Positions 10,138 to 21,950 of a stretch of 64,000 nucleotides of DNA are shown here, one piece after another. A model generated the notes under the pieces. The model made no database searches, had not been told where the DNA came from, and was given only the letters and a program-made list of their open reading frames with translations. How positions within the stretch are numbered: position 1 is the first letter of the stretch; each line of letters starts with the position of its first letter. Origin of the DNA: Ophiocordyceps camponoti-saundersi (nom. inval.). Its lineage: Eukaryota > Ascomycota > Sordariomycetes > Hypocreales > Ophiocordycipitaceae. The stretch is from NCBI GenBank assembly GCA_003339415.1, contig PDHQ01000001.1, positions 559,857 to 623,856 on the forward strand. The letters run 5' to 3'. The position numbers and the translations under genes are program-made.

Positions 10138-12366
10138 ATGGCCGAGGATAGTATCGAGCTAAACTTTGAGCTGGGCTCCGAGCCTCTCAAGCCTCAGGTT
10201 AAATTCAAAGGCGGCCGTTGGCGGGACAGAAAGCGCGCTGAGAACTCCGCCCGTCGGCTCGCATCGTCCCGCTCCGTGACAGAGAACGACCCTCACGGTG
10301 AGGCGCCGAGGTCCTCAAAGCGCCGACGAGTGGAGAACGAGATTGCAAAAGCCTCCCTTGATTCCAGTACGGATTTCCACTCCGCCTCCAGCCGACGCGA
10401 GCCCGAGAGTCGTCCTGGGGACCCATCTGAACGCACCACCCGGCACGGCAATCCTTCCGACGCGACCAAGACAGCTCGCCAAGTCGTTTCACGGCTATTC
10501 TCCTATAATCCCCAGAAGCAGGGAGTAGAAGAGGACACAGGCGAATGGAAAGCACCCCAACCTACCAATGCGCCGCTTGCCGACGTTGCGAGCTTCGGCT
10601 CGCTCACTATTTCGTCGCGACTCGTCGACGAGCTGGCCAAGATGAACCTTCACCGCCCAACAGCCATTCAACAAAAAGTCGTCCCGCACTTGCTGTCGAA
10701 TAATTTCGATGCCTTCGTCCAAGCAGAGACAGGCTCGGGGAAAACCTTTTCTTACCTTCTTCCCATTATTCATCGCGTCCTGCTCCTCAGCGCCTCCGGC
10801 AACGGCAGTCAAGTCCACCGCGACTCTGGCGTTTTTGCCATAATTATTTCTCCCACGCGCGAATTGGCCAAGCAGGTTCATACGGTACTTGAACAACTTT
10901 TGCGACCCTTTCCCTGGCTCGTTTCCACAGCAATCTCTGGCGGAGAGTCAAAGAAGGCCGAAAAGGCGAGGATCCGGAAAGGTGTCAACTTTCTGGTCGC
11001 CACCCCTGGACGATTGGCCGACCACATCGATAACACAAAGTCCTTGGCTCTTGCCACTACTCGATGGCTCATTCTTGATGAGGGTGACCGGTTGATGGAA
11101 CTGGGCTTTGAGCGCGACTTGGAGAAGATTATCAATGCGTTACGCAAGGTCCCCATAGCCACAACAGCCAGAAATGGCATCAAACTCGATTCTCTCCCTG
11201 ACAGGCGCGTTACCGTCTTATGTTCCGCCACCATGAGAATGGACGTTCAGAAACTTGGGGAAATGAGCTTGACAGATGCGACTCTACTGGCGGCAGACAG
11301 GACTGAGGGAGATGACTCTGAGGAGCAGATGGTTCACAAGGCCCCCGCGCAGCTGCACCAGTCCTACATCGTCGTTCCATCCAAGCTCCGTCTGGTGACT
11401 CTCATTTCACACCTTCGATCCGTCTTCTCCCGCCGCGGCCGTACCATGAAGGCTATCATTTTCATGTCTTGCGCCGACTCTGTTGACTTTCATTATGCGC
11501 TCCTCAGTCGCCCTGACGGCGCGTCGACCTCAGCGGCATCATCCAAAGACGCGGAGCTCATAGCCAAGACTGTCAGCCAGGCGGCCTATCTTTCCTCTGC
11601 AGCTAGTCCAGAGATAATAATTCACAGGATGCACGGATCGCTAAGCCAACCCACGCGGACGGCAACGCTGCGATCGTTCGCCGCATGCGAGCTGCCATCC
11701 GTCCTAATTACCACGGACGTGTCGTCTCGTGGGCTCGACATCCCGTCTGTTGAGTTGGTTGTGGAATACGACCCTGCCTTTAGCTTCGCAGACCACATTC
11801 ATCGAATAGGCCGAACAGCTCGTGCCGGGCGACCGGGCGATGCTTTGCTGTTCATCCTCCCGGGTCCGGAAGAGGGCTACGTTGAACTGCTCAAATCATC
11901 CACTTCGCCTTCGTCGTTGTCCTATGAGTCAGTTCTGCAGAAGGGACTCATGGCCAAGTTTCAGTTTCCAGTTGAGACGGCCTCGACGCCAGCGGAAGGG
12001 CCTTCGTATCATGAGAGAGCTGAGGCTTTGCAACTCCATATAGAGCAGCGCCTCCTCCAAGAGGCGAAACTCCTGGAGCTCGCGCGCAACGGTTACAGGT
12101 CGCATATTCGGGCGTATGCGACCCATGTCAAAGACGAGCGAGCGCATTTCGACATGAGTCAACTGCATCTAGGTCATGCGGCAAAGAGTTTCGGGTTGCG
12201 GGAGGCGCCGGGTGGTATAGGAGCTGGCATAGAGCGCAAGGCGAGGAAGGGCGCGAAGGAGCTGAAGAAGAAGACGCCCGCAGAAGGGCAGAAACCATCG
12301 CGAGACATACTGAAGGACAAAAGCATGAAGCTGATGAATGCGGCTGATGAGTTCAACATCGGGTAG
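10138..12366 (+). CDS. dbp7: ATP-dependent RNA helicase Dbp7
   Basis: A nucleolar DEAD-box-family helicase required for early assembly of the large ribosomal subunit. The intronless frame encodes 742 residues, the usual Dbp7 length. The N-terminus carries the family pattern FKGGRWRDRKRAENSARR. Helicase motifs in order are the Q motif (FGSLTISSRLV to HRPTAIQQK), motif I AETGSGKT, Ia PTRELAKQV, Ib TPGR, motif II DEGD (the Dbp7 variant of DEAD), motif III SAT, motif V TTDVSSRGLDIP and motif VI HRIGRTARAG. The C-terminus is Lys-rich, as in nucleolar helicases. The start is the first ATG ahead of the conserved N-terminal acidic segment. Confidence 0.96.
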   Translation: MAEDSIELNFELGSEPLKPQVKFKGGRWRDRKRAENSARRLASSRSVTENDPHGEAPRSSKRRRVENEIAKASLDSSTDFHSASSRREPESRPGDPSERTTRHGNPSDATKTARQVVSRLFSYNPQKQGVEEDTGEWKAPQPTNAPLADVASFGSLTISSRLVDELAKMNLHRPTAIQQKVVPHLLSNNFDAFVQAETGSGKTFSYLLPIIHRVLLLSASGNGSQVHRDSGVFAIIISPTRELAKQVHTVLEQLLRPFPWLVSTAISGGESKKAEKARIRKGVNFLVATPGRLADHIDNTKSLALATTRWLILDEGDRLMELGFERDLEKIINALRKVPIATTARNGIKLDSLPDRRVTVLCSATMRMDVQKLGEMSLTDATLLAADRTEGDDSEEQMVHKAPAQLHQSYIVVPSKLRLVTLISHLRSVFSRRGRTMKAIIFMSCADSVDFHYALLSRPDGASTSAASSKDAELIAKTVSQAAYLSSAASPEIIIHRMHGSLSQPTRTATLRSFAACELPSVLITTDVSSRGLDIPSVELVVEYDPAFSFADHIHRIGRTARAGRPGDALLFILPGPEEGYVELLKSSTSPSSLSYESVLQKGLMAKFQFPVETASTPAEGPSYHERAEALQLHIEQRLLQEAKLLELARNGYRSHIRAYATHVKDERAHFDMSQLHLGHAAKSFGLREAPGGIGAGIERKARKGAKELKKKTPAEGQKPSRDILKDKSMKLMNAADEFNIG

Positions 12367-12929
12367 GAGAGTTTCAAATGCAACTAAACTCCCGCCTTCC
12401 GGGTCAAAACGTGGTGAGGAGCGCGCCTTTTACGAACTGCAGCCTGTCGAGGCCTCCATGGCAAGTGCCTATCGTGAATGAGCCAGACCCAGAATAGAAG
12501 GTCGGCAAAAACCCTCCTCAGCTGTCAAAGGAGAATAGTGTGGTTCCCCACGATGATGGAAGGGGAGAGGGCGAATCTGTCCGGGCGCAGCACCCAGGCG
12601 GACAAGGATCACGATGGGAATGTAACAAGACCCTGAAGCCTGACGTCATGTTCAAGCGCGTCCTCGATGATCCCGGGATGGTTATGGCCGACCTTGCCTG
12701 CCTGCCTACCTATCCGTGTGTTGGTGACGGTTTATAAAATGCCGCACATCCGCTGAGGAAGGTCAAGATGTAGTCGCTCGATACCAACAATCTTTACACA
12801 CTCACGACTTCCTTTACCATCTCGATATCCTCCTGCACTGAACCACACAACCATCTACACACTCTCTACTACCTACTCAGCACACAAACACACACGCCCA
12901 CAACTCAATACTCCAACCAACCAACCAAC
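12367..12929. other. Intergenic region with promoter of the small Gly/Ala/Thr-rich gene
   Basis: The right third is a C/A-rich, G-poor leader with several ACACAC and CCAAC repeats, directly ahead of the ATG at 12930. A TATA box lies about 195 bases before that ATG. No additional gene seen. Confidence 0.5.
12733..12739 (+). promoter_or_regulatory. TATA box of the small protein gene
   Basis: TATAAAA in an otherwise GC-rich stretch, followed by a C/A-rich leader. This layout is typical of strongly or conditionally expressed fungal genes. The transcription start is inferred to lie near 12,770. Confidence 0.5.
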
Positions 12930-13232
12930 ATGTTCTCCAAGGACAACGCCTCCAACACAGCCGGCGAGGCAGGCGACAAGGCCACCGGCGCCGCAAAGTT
13001 CGTCACCAGCACCCTGGGCAACGCCGTCGGCGGAGTGACCCGCACCGCCGGCACCGTCACCGGCGCGGCAACCAAGGGCGTCGGCGACACCCTGACGAGC
13101 GTGACGGGAGACGTGGGCAAGCCCATCGGTGATGCCCTGGGAGGGGTCGGAGCCGGAGTCGAGAGCGGGACCGGAAGCCTTGCCAAGGGAGCTGAGAACG
13201 CGGGGGAGTGGAAGACGGGATCAAGTGCTTGA
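12930..13232 (+). CDS. Small Gly/Ala/Thr-rich repetitive protein
   Basis: A single exon of 100 residues made almost wholly of Gly, Ala, Thr, Val, Ser and Lys, with no Cys or Trp except one Trp near the end. The central 60 residues alternate short motifs such as GNAVGGVTRTAGTV, GAATKGVGDTL and GDALGGVGAGVE, an amphipathic 11-to-13-residue periodicity reminiscent of LEA-like stress proteins. It has no signal peptide. The strong TATA box and C/A-rich leader suggest high or stress-induced expression. Small proteins of this composition are widespread in Pezizomycotina, but I know of no assigned function. Confidence 0.75.
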   Translation: MFSKDNASNTAGEAGDKATGAAKFVTSTLGNAVGGVTRTAGTVTGAATKGVGDTLTSVTGDVGKPIGDALGGVGAGVESGTGSLAKGAENAGEWKTGSSA

Positions 13233-13699
13233 TGATGACGACGGGGCGAGGACTTGTGTGAATGGTGTCGTCGACTTGGGGAACAGATTGCTTTGTCGAT
13301 AGATTGAGACCTGCAGAGTTTATCACAAGGACGTTGCAAGTAGTTGGAAGCCTCACTTGTGATATCCGATACGTCTAGCATGATCCCAGGCTTCGAGTGG
13401 CGACTTCACACCCAGTGAAAGTTCTAAGAAACAAGAAACAGGCTACTCTATTGTATCGTATACCCAATAACAGCTCCAGTAAGTGATGAGGTACTGTCAA
13501 AGGTCAATGGACTCGAAGCCGCCCCCAAGGCTACAAAAAAACATGATTTTAGTCTGTACAGATGACGTTGCCTCAGCGCCGTCATGAACGAATCGGATGA
13601 AGTTGCCCGATTCAACTTGGCAAGCTACTACGAGGAGCAGCCTCCGCCTCCGCCTGCGTCTCCCTTGCGACGTTCCAACAAAAGACTTTTGCCGCGCTC
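13233..13699. other. Convergent intergenic region
   Basis: 3' flanks of the small Gly/Ala/Thr-rich gene and the Tvp15-like gene. No gene seen. Confidence 0.4.
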
Positions 13700-14367
13700 C
13701 TAGACCTGCTCAGCAGACCAGCCGCCGACATCGGCTTCGCGCATGTTTGCCGGAGGTTCGATGGAAGGGATGAATTCGAGGACGACGTATGCGAGGCCGA
13801 CGATGCCGACGATGCCACCCGCGATGTTTTGAAGGATCCTGGCGCCGAGGAGGAGACAGCCGATGAAGATGTAGACTGGTTTTTTTTTTCGAGGGGAGAG
13901 GCGTCTGTCAGTGAAACGATGAGGAATTGGTATGTGGCTTGGGGCATGACGTACAGGCACCGCGTCCTATGAAGGAGAAGAGGAAGGAGGCATATCGAGA
14001 GATTTGAGGTGGGATCTGGAATTCTACTGATGGTCAGTCTCGCCTTGTCGTCCAGAGAAGGGGAATAAGGGACGACGATACGAACCTAGGAGGGCGATGG
14101 CCAGACCAAAGACAATCATATAAGCGCCGACGACGATGCCTTGCCTAACCCCAAGCGAAAACATCAATCAGCACCCGCGACAACGAACAACCAAGAAAGG
14201 AGAATCGCACAAGTTAAAGCCAAAGATTTGCGCGATGCCTCCCAAGACGGTAATGGCGCCAACCCCAAGGTTGACGATGCGACTGTCACCTTGCGCGTCA
14301 GCATCAGCGTCACCATTTCCCGTGCCGACGAATCCACGAACAAGGTATCTGAAAGTTCCATTGCCAT
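13700..14367 (-). CDS. tvp15: Tvp15-like / COPI-associated Golgi membrane protein
   Basis: A small multi-pass protein of the COPI-associated/Tvp15 family, which in yeast localises to Tlg2-containing late Golgi vesicles. Five exons (14342-14367, 14211-14282, 14086-14144, 13955-14023, 13700-13875) give 133 residues beginning MAMELSDTFRIVNLGVGA. Introns are 59, 66, 62 and 79 bases, and two have GTTCGT donors. Four hydrophobic segments are visible: VNLGVGAITVLGGIAQIF, GIVVGAYMIVFGLAIALL, the segment around GRGAFYIFIGCLLLGARI, and GGIVGIVGLAYVVLEFI. The C-terminal PPANMREADVGGW tail is soluble. Either of the first two Met codons could start it. The gene is half intron, so simple ORF calling would break it up. 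The family call rests on topology and the FRIVNL start and is fairly secure. Confidence 0.85.
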
Positions 14368-14877
14368 GATTGCAATGCGTGTTCATGTATGTATATATGC
14401 GGAAGAAAAAAAACCGAAAGAGATGATGGCCAAGGGGGCGGATGGATGACTTGCTTGGCTATGGCCGACGATGTCGCGACATGGGCCTTTGGGGAGTTGA
14501 GGCAGAGAAGGCGGAAAATAGGACCGGGGAGGTGAAATGACACGACGTGTTAACGAGGTACTTTCGTAAAGCGTGGGAGAATACGTCAGCTTGGCTGGGG
14601 AAGAATGTATTCGTAATTGCACGTCACATCTGTGGTAAGCGAAAAAGACGTGTAAGTAGTATTTTTCACACACCGCTTACCAGATTAGAGCTCTATCCTC
14701 CTCCTCCTCCCTACTCCCTCCTCCTCCCCCCCACCACACACCCCCAGGCTTCACTTCACCTACTAGCTCAGGTTCATGAGCTAAAGACTGCTTACACACC
14801 ACCTACTTATATACTTATCGAGGTGGTGATAGCAGAACTATTTTTCCCGCCTCGAATGGCATCCTTTCCTTTTCGGC
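14368..14877. other. Divergent promoter region, tvp15 / mef2
   Basis: About 510 bases between two divergent starts. The half next to mef2 is pyrimidine-rich (CCTCCTCC repeats, about 14,697-14,735). No gene seen. Confidence 0.4.
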
Positions 14878-17487
14878 ATGCTTCAGCCCCCCCTTTCAAG
14901 ATGCCTCATGCTCGTGTGCAGGGCAAGACCGACGAGATTGAAAGCAGCGCCATGCCGTCGTCAGCTTCACAAGATAGCGACCAATGCCGATGTCGAGGTC
15001 GAGAACACGCGCAATATCGGCATCATTGCTCATGTAGATGCGGTGCGTCATTCGTTCAATCTTCTTCCTCTCCCTGCGAAATGTGAAGGGAAAATCCCAT
15101 ACGAATTAACCAATACGCGCAGGGAAAGACAACTACGACGGAGAGGATGCTCTTCTATAGTGGTGTAACGCAGCGTGTTGGCAGTTAAGTTTGCACCCCC
15201 CCTAATTCCATGCTCGTCTGTCGCTTCTCTTCTTTCTTACGGGTAAAAGCTTGTCTCTACAGATGTCGACGCAGGAAACACCGTCACCGACTTCCTTGAG
15301 CTCGAGAGGGCGCGAGGAATCACTATTCAATCTGCTGCCATCACCTTCAATTGGCCTTTGCCGCAGGACTGCCCCCCGGGTGTCAAACCGAAGACGGTCA
15401 ACTTGATCGATACGCCAGGCCATCAGGACTTTCGCTTCGAAGTTGACCGATGTCTACCCGTTCTCGACGGCGCTGTCTGCATCATCGACTCCGTCAAGGG
15501 CGTCGAGGCTCATACCGAGCGCGTCTGGGCCTCGGCTCAAGAATTCAACATCCCGCGCATAGTCTACTGCAATAAGATGGACCGCGAGGGAGCCTCGTTC
15601 AAGCGAGCTGTTCACGAGATTGCTACTAGGCTCAGAGGCTGGCCTCTTGTCTGCCAAATCCCCTGGTGGGAAAAGGAGAATTTCGTCGGCGTCATCGACA
15701 TCATCGAAGAGGTGGGCTACCGATGGAAGTCGGAAAAACTCAAAACTCGTTACGGCCCGGATGAGCTTCGAGAGCTCCTCTCCTCTACCAATCGAAACCT
15801 TCTGGCTGAAATTCAAGTCGCCAGGGAACGGCTGGTCGAGGGGCTCGCCGAATTCGATGATGCCATCATGGAGGAGTTCTTGGCCGAGAACCCCAAGATT
15901 GCGTCGCCCCTTCTTAAGCAGGCTATCAAGAGGGCAATCAACAAAGGCGACGGAAGTCTTATTCCCGTCTTCGCGGGGTCCAGCTCTCGTCACATCGGAA
16001 TCGAGCCCTTGATGGACGCCATTACCGACTACTTGCCCAGTCCATCAGACAGACCCGACGTCGAGGTCCAGGTCGAGTCTGACAAACGTCGTCTCGGAGA
16101 GCTGCTCAAAGAGCTCGGCAAGAAGGCAAATGTAGCGTCCGTCGCGTCCGTCTTCAAAGTCTCCAATCACCCAAGGGAGGGAATTATCAGCTTCGTGCGC
16201 ATCTATCACGGGACCCTGATCCGTCAAGCACAAACCTTTAATACCAACCTAGGCAAGACGGACAGACCATATGGCATTCTGCAAATCTCTGCCTCTCAGA
16301 CGCAAGCCATAGAAGAGCTCTCCGTGGGTCAGATCGGCGCCATCAAGGGGTTGAGGTCCGCTCGCAGCGGAGATACACTCCTCACCATGACGAGCGGAAA
16401 GACCGCCGTCGACCCCATCCGTAGCATCCAGATTAGGCCCCCCGAAATCCCGCCGCCGGTGGCCTTCGCCCAGGTTAATCCCTTCGGAAAGGTTGCCGCA
16501 GATCTGCTCCAAGTGGCTCTGGAGAACAAGACCCGGGAAGACCCGAGTCTGCGTTGGAACCGGGACATCGCCACCGACCAGTTCACCATCCAGGGCATGG
16601 GAAAGCTTCATCTGGAAATTTCTCTCCACAGTATTAAGGAGAGGAAAGACATTGATGCCCAGTACGGGGACGTCGAAGTCGATTACAAGGAGTGCGTGAC
16701 TGGGCCGACGCCGTCCCGTCACGTCGTCTTTGAGAAGGCCTTGGGTGGCGTCCCAGGTAAGGCTGCGTGCACCGTCGTGCTGGAGCCGATTGGACTGCGA
16801 GGAGAAGGCCCACCAAAAGGTCGAAAGATTATCGAAAAGGACGGAAACGTTTTTCAGGTCGAGGTCCCAAAGCCGGAAAACGGAGGTCCGATGCCGTTCC
16901 ATAGAGAGGATGCGCGTATGCAGCTACTGAACGGCGCCCTCGCCGCAATGGCCCGAGGACCTCGGCGCGGATTTCCCCTGCAAGGTTGCCACTTAAGCAT
17001 CGTCCTCGACACGTCCGAAGGGGCTTATGATCGTCCGACGGCCGGGCACTTCAGCATCTTGGGTAAGTTGGCAGTCGACACGGTCCTGAAAGAGGCCGTC
17101 GACAAGCAACAAGTCGCCATCCTGGAACCCGTGATGCTGGCGCATTTCTTGTGTCCGGAAGACGTAGCAGGCTTGGTCCAGCACGACATCACCTCCGTCG
17201 CCGGCGGCCAGGTTCTCGAAATCGCCGATCGTTCCTCGGAGCCAACCGAAGGCGACTTCGTGGACACGTCCCGCATATACACACCTCCCGATCCTTGGGA
17301 TGCCATCACGTCACTCAGGGGCAAGAGGGCCGTCAACCGCGTCGTGGAAATCGTGGCCAAGGTGCCCTACAAAAACATGCTGGACTACGATAGTCGGTTG
17401 CGGAGCCGGACGGCCGGACGTCACACCGTGACAATGTCCTTTGACTCATTTGCCAGAGTCGTTGGGAAGAGAGAGAAGGACCTGTGA
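14878..17487 (+). CDS. mef2: Mitochondrial elongation factor G2 / ribosome-releasing factor 2 (Mef2)
   Basis: A translational GTPase that acts with ribosome recycling factor to split mitochondrial ribosomes. Exons 14878-15042, 15123-15183 and 15263-17487 give 816 residues, matching yeast Mef2. The N-terminus (MLQPPLSRCLMLVCRARPTR) is a good mitochondrial presequence. G1 is HVDAGKTTTTER, with the first intron falling between Ala and Gly; G3 is DTPGHQDF; G4 is NKMD. The segment between G1 and G3, GNVDAGNTVTDFLELERARG, identifies the EF-G family, and the EF-G domains II to V follow. Intron 2 has an unusual GTTAAG donor but is required for that conserved segment. It shares a divergent promoter with tvp15. 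Confidence 0.93.
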
Positions 17488-17899
17488 TAGCTGTGTGGTC
17501 AACGTCTGCCCACCTGGGTTTCCTCCCTACCGGACGTTGGTGTATGGTGATTAAAATCCGTGAAGCTTTTGACAGGTTACAGACCACATCGTTCTTCTCA
17601 TCTATGACCGGGATTGAAGGAAGTTTGAGGAAAGGGGGGGCAAGAGGGGAGGCAGGATCGATGGCATCAGGTTCAAGGCCTGGATAGTAGATATTAGCTG
17701 AAGCTCTTCAGTCATACTTTCACGTCCGCAAAATGATTCACCAATTGAACGCTCTGAATGGAAATCAATATGACCTCGACCCGTAAACCACGGATCAAGA
17801 CTCGCCTGCCTATCAGGAAATGCTAAACACAACATACCTAGGTCGAGAAGTCAGTCGGCCGGCGGGGCTGTGCGGCCACCACGTTGCGCACATTTCCGC
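17488..17899. other. Convergent intergenic region, mef2 / csn12
   Basis: 3' flanks of two convergent genes, with one short G run. No gene seen. Confidence 0.4.
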
Positions 17900-19674
17900 T
17901 CAGGTCATGACCCATCCAGGCACCTCACGCGGCTCAAACTTCTCATCGTACCGTCTCTCACTGATAGCGTGCGAGACGATGGGCCAACCAGCTTGGACGG
18001 GACCCTTGGCCCTGGCACCGATGATAGCGAACCTGCCCATGCCATGCGCAACGAAGCCGTGCATGAGCTCCTGCTGGATAAGAGTAGCGACCATCATCTC
18101 GACGTGCTTGTACTGAACAGTGGCGTTGCCCCAGATCAAACCCTCGTTTGGGTGTAGCCGCTTAGAGCCGCTAGGAGGCGGCACTAGGGTAGTCTCTTCT
18201 AGCACATGAACGTTGCTGGTCACTGCCTTGACTAAGAGCGCGTTGACATGCGCTGGGGGGCGGGAGCGAGCAATTTGGCTCCACGGCAGCCAGCCCTCAA
18301 GTCGGCGTTGGACAAAGGTGGCGACGGTGTGTAAGTCGGCGAGGTCGAGTGTTGCGGCCTTACGAGGACCGCCAGCGTCACCTGGAGGTACGTAGGTCAG
18401 CAGAAAGGTCTTGCGAGCCAGTGATCGCCACAGGAGCGGTCGCAGACGGTGGCACAGTGGCAGGTAAAGGCCCTTATCGAAGAGCCAAGCCTCGTGGGTG
18501 GCGAGATGGGCCTGAAAGTTGATGAAGTTGCCGGAACGAACGGCCTCGCAGATGGGGAGGAAGATGTGCCGCAGTGTTTGGGCTTCAGGCCGTTGCAGAA
18601 GGCGGGCCGAGGGGAATCGACCGAGCAGGATATTGCAGGGAATTAGATACGTCAATATGTTAGCGCGATGCGAGACGAGCTGAGGCGGTGTCTGCAAGTA
18701 GGCCTGCTCGAGGCAAAAGGCGGCTCGTAGGTAGTGGCTATTAGAGAGGTTGAAGCGGCCGAGGTAGTAGAGGTAGGTGACGCGCTGCGAGGCCGGGTAG
18801 AGATGAAGCGGGGGGGAGCTGGCCGATATATTGCGGAAGATCATGGTGGCCAGGTTCGTGCGCCGACACTAGCAAACCAGCGAGAAAGAAAAGTTGAGTT
18901 AGTTTCAGAGGTGACCATGGCCAAGATAAGAGAGGAGACGAAAGAGAAGGGAGGGAAAGGAAAAAAGGGATACGAACGGCAAACAACAACTTCGTGACAA
19001 GGTTGGCGAATCTGTAAACGCCAATCTTCTTCCCTTCGGGCTTGCGGCCAGACGAGCGGTCCATAAGACACGTCTTGAAGATCTTCTGAATCGTCTCGGC
19101 TGAAGACTCGGCGATAGTTTTTCTCGTACCTTCCTCATCGCGAGAGCGGGCACGGCGCGCGACATCAGGTCGACGGTTGAGTTGCAAGGTGAGGCGAGCG
19201 AGAGTCTCGCATAGCGATATGCTGAGATGAATGAGGAGAGCACCGTGCTGCGGGTGGGCGAAGGCGGTACCGCAGGAGCTTGAGAAGCGTCAGCGAATGT
19301 AGCAAGAGAGGGCAAAATAAAATCGCAGGAAAAACTCACTTGACAAGAATCGTGAGCAGCTCGTGCGCTCCGAGTAAATCATCGTAGTTGACATCGCGCC
19401 AGAACGTCAGATATTCCCGCACAAAGGCCTGAAAGCTCGGCCACACACCGACCTGACCTTCAGGCGTATCGTATTCGTCCTCCTGCGGGAGACAGTCGTT
19501 GATGACAGCTTCGATGCTCGCAGGCTGGCTGAAGTCGCGTCGTAGCTCGGCTGCCATCTCCCGGTACGGCTGAGGCGTGACGGGGTCGACCGTCAGCCAC
19601 ATGCGGAGTGAAACATCGCGCTGGTTATGAACGTGTTGTCGGACTTGTAAGAGGAACTGCCGTACGAGCGACAT
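17900..19674 (-). CDS. csn12: PCI-domain protein Csn12 (Thp1/PCID2 family)
   Basis: Exons 19340-19674, 18978-19278 and 17900-18868 give 534 residues; introns are 61 and 109 bases with GTGAGT and GTTCGT donors. An N-terminal helical region (FREYLTFWRDVN-like core) is followed by a TPR-like array around CRRTNLATMIFRNIS and TYLYYLGRFNLSNSHYLRAA. The C-terminal PCI module includes a winged-helix part near VQYKHVEMMVATLIQQELMH and GFVAHGMGRFAI. In fungi this family is called Csn12. It associates with the COP9 signalosome in some species and resembles Thp1, which works with Sac3 in TREX-2 mRNA export. The family is firm, but which complex it serves cannot be told from sequence. Confidence 0.9.
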
Positions 19675-19970
19675 GGTGAAGCGATGCGAGGAGGGAGAGT
19701 CGTCATGGGCAAAATGGATGTTGTTGGTGATGGATGGGTGCTGGTAGAGCTGTTACTCTACCTGTAGGGAAATCATAAATGGCAGGAGACGATGTGTCGG
19801 GGGCGGCATTTCATTTTTCCGCATTTGATCTCGACGATCTTGAATCACCGACGTGGGAAAGAGCCTTGAAGTCTGATCAGATGACGGACCATGCGATTTC
19901 CAGATTCTCTTTACAAACAAACACATGTGCAAAGGTGCATGTACATACATCTAAGCTCTTCTCCATCGTT

Positions 19971-21294
19971 TTATACTGAGTCCACCCTTTGCACAACCAT
20001 GGCCGTTGCCGCTCCTCCACCGTTGCAGATGGCCGCGACGCCGTATTCGCCAGGCTTCAGCTGGTGAAGCAACGTCGTCAGAATTCGCGACCCCGAACTG
20101 CCGAGCGCGTGCCCGAGTGAGATGGCGCCGCCGAGGGGATTGACATTGGCGCCCTCGAGCCCCAGAATCTTCTGGTTGGCCAGGATGACGGCGGCAAAGG
20201 CCTCATTGAACTCCCACACGCTGACCTGATCCTTGGTGATGCCGGCACGCTCCAGCGCAATGGGCACTGCTTTGGCGGGCGCGACCGGAAAGTCGACGGG
20301 CGCGACGGCGGCATCGGCATAGCTGCAGAGCTTGGCCAGCACGCGAGAGCCCGATCCAAATTGCCGGGCCACCGACTTGCTTCCGAGGACTAGAGCGCTG
20401 GCGCCATCGTTGAGAGTCGATGAGTTGGCGGCTGTGACGGTGCCGGTGCCGTCGGTGACGAATGCCGGCTTCAATGTGGGCACCTTTTCAAACTTGACGT
20501 CGGAAAAGCCCTCGTCTATCTCGATGGTTGTAGACCCTTTTCGTCCAGTAACGACGACGGGAACGATCTCGTCGGCGAAGGCCTTGTCCTGCCACGCCTT
20601 TTGCGCTCTCTTGTACGACTGCATGGCGTACTCGTCCTGCTGCTGCCTGGTAAGGGAGTGCTGCTTGACGGCCTTTTCAGCACAATTGCCCATGTGGAAC
20701 TTGTTGTACACGTCCGTCAAGCCGTCCTTGATCAGACCGTCCTCCAACATGACGGACCCAAAGGCAGGAAGACCGCTGGCACGGGGCAGATAATAGGGAA
20801 CGCGAGACATGTTCTCCATGCCACCGGCGACCTGAGCCTCGGCAAGGCCCAGTTGAATATTTTGCGCGGCGCAGGAGACGGCCTTCAGACCCGAAGCGCA
20901 GACCTTGTTGACGGTCGTAGCATCGATCGACTCGGGAAGGCCTCCCAAGATGGCAGCTTGACGCGCCGGCGACTGGCCAACCGATGCCTGCATGACATTT
21001 CCCATGTATACGTCGGAGATGATGTCGACGGGAACTTTGGACTTGGCAACGGCCGACTTGATGGCAGTTGCGCCGAGTGCTGGAGCGGACACGGAAAGAA
21101 ACGAGCCGTTGAACTAGCAAATCAGCCGAAGAATACCGGCGAGGAGTCAAGAAATCTACCTTGGCCGTCGGTGTTCTCGCCGCACTGAGGATGTAGGCAT
21201 CCTGAACTTCCCTCCGTAGAGCAGGCCGGGTAGAGAACTGGCGGACGTGCCGAGAAAGCCGGCCGACCGATCTGAGCTGTGCTGTTGCTGGCAT
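19971..21294 (-). CDS. erg10: Acetyl-CoA C-acetyltransferase (thiolase, Erg10/ACAT type)
   Basis: Condenses two acetyl-CoA to acetoacetyl-CoA, the first step of the mevalonate pathway, and runs in reverse in ketone and isoleucine breakdown. Exons 21160-21294 and 19971-21113, joined across a 46-base intron, give 425 residues. Thiolase residues are present: the nucleophilic Cys in [11 protein letters not shown], the catalytic His in [14 protein letters not shown], the NEAFA motif, and the second Cys in [10 protein letters not shown]. The leader [20 protein letters not shown], Arg-rich and followed by STRPALRR, looks mitochondrial, so this may be the mitochondrial paralogue rather than the cytosolic Erg10. 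An in-frame ATG at 21339 would add 15 residues. Confidence 0.94.
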
Positions 21295-21950
21295 CGTGGT
21301 GAGGTACGAACAAAGTGTTGATAGCGCTTGGCCAGTCAAACAGTAGGAGAAGAGCGGAAGAGGAGAATGGAAAACGAAAGGGACCTAGGGTGGTGTCTCG
21401 TCTCAAGAAGAGGGAGCATCATCCCGAGGTACGGCTAGAGCCGGCTCGGCCTCCGGACTCGGGGAAATGTTACGGGTACCTGCGTTGGAGGATGGCGTCA
21501 CCAGTTCCAGGAGAGCTTCTGCTAGGAGAGGGGTAGCTGTACCTGATGTCACGATATGCGACGCAACGAATCTGAACATGGCGGGTGTTTGTCTGTATGT
21601 ACGTAGGTAGGCATGGATGCTGTTACAGGAAAGATTCGCATGAATCGGAAAGAATCCGATGTTTCCTCGATAGTTTCTAGTGAAAGGTCATAATGCGGAT
21701 AATATTTTACTACGGTCACAGCAGCTGGAATCCCTACGGACGTACATCCTGCATCGTTCTTCTTCAAGTGTTTGAGGCAAAGTCACGTGGCATCGCCAAT
21801 AAGGTACTGCACTGCAAAGGGCCAAAGGGTCGCTTCGATGCTGAAACCTACACTTGTTCGTCCGCCTCGACAAAGTGAACACTCGGGGACAACGCAAGTC
21901 TTCTATTATCTTGACCGCTTCTGAATCTCTGGCCAGACCATTCGCACGTC
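21295..21950. other. Divergent promoter region, erg10 / rad6
   Basis: About 650 bases between two divergent starts. No extra gene or clear site beyond generic promoter composition. Confidence 0.4.
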
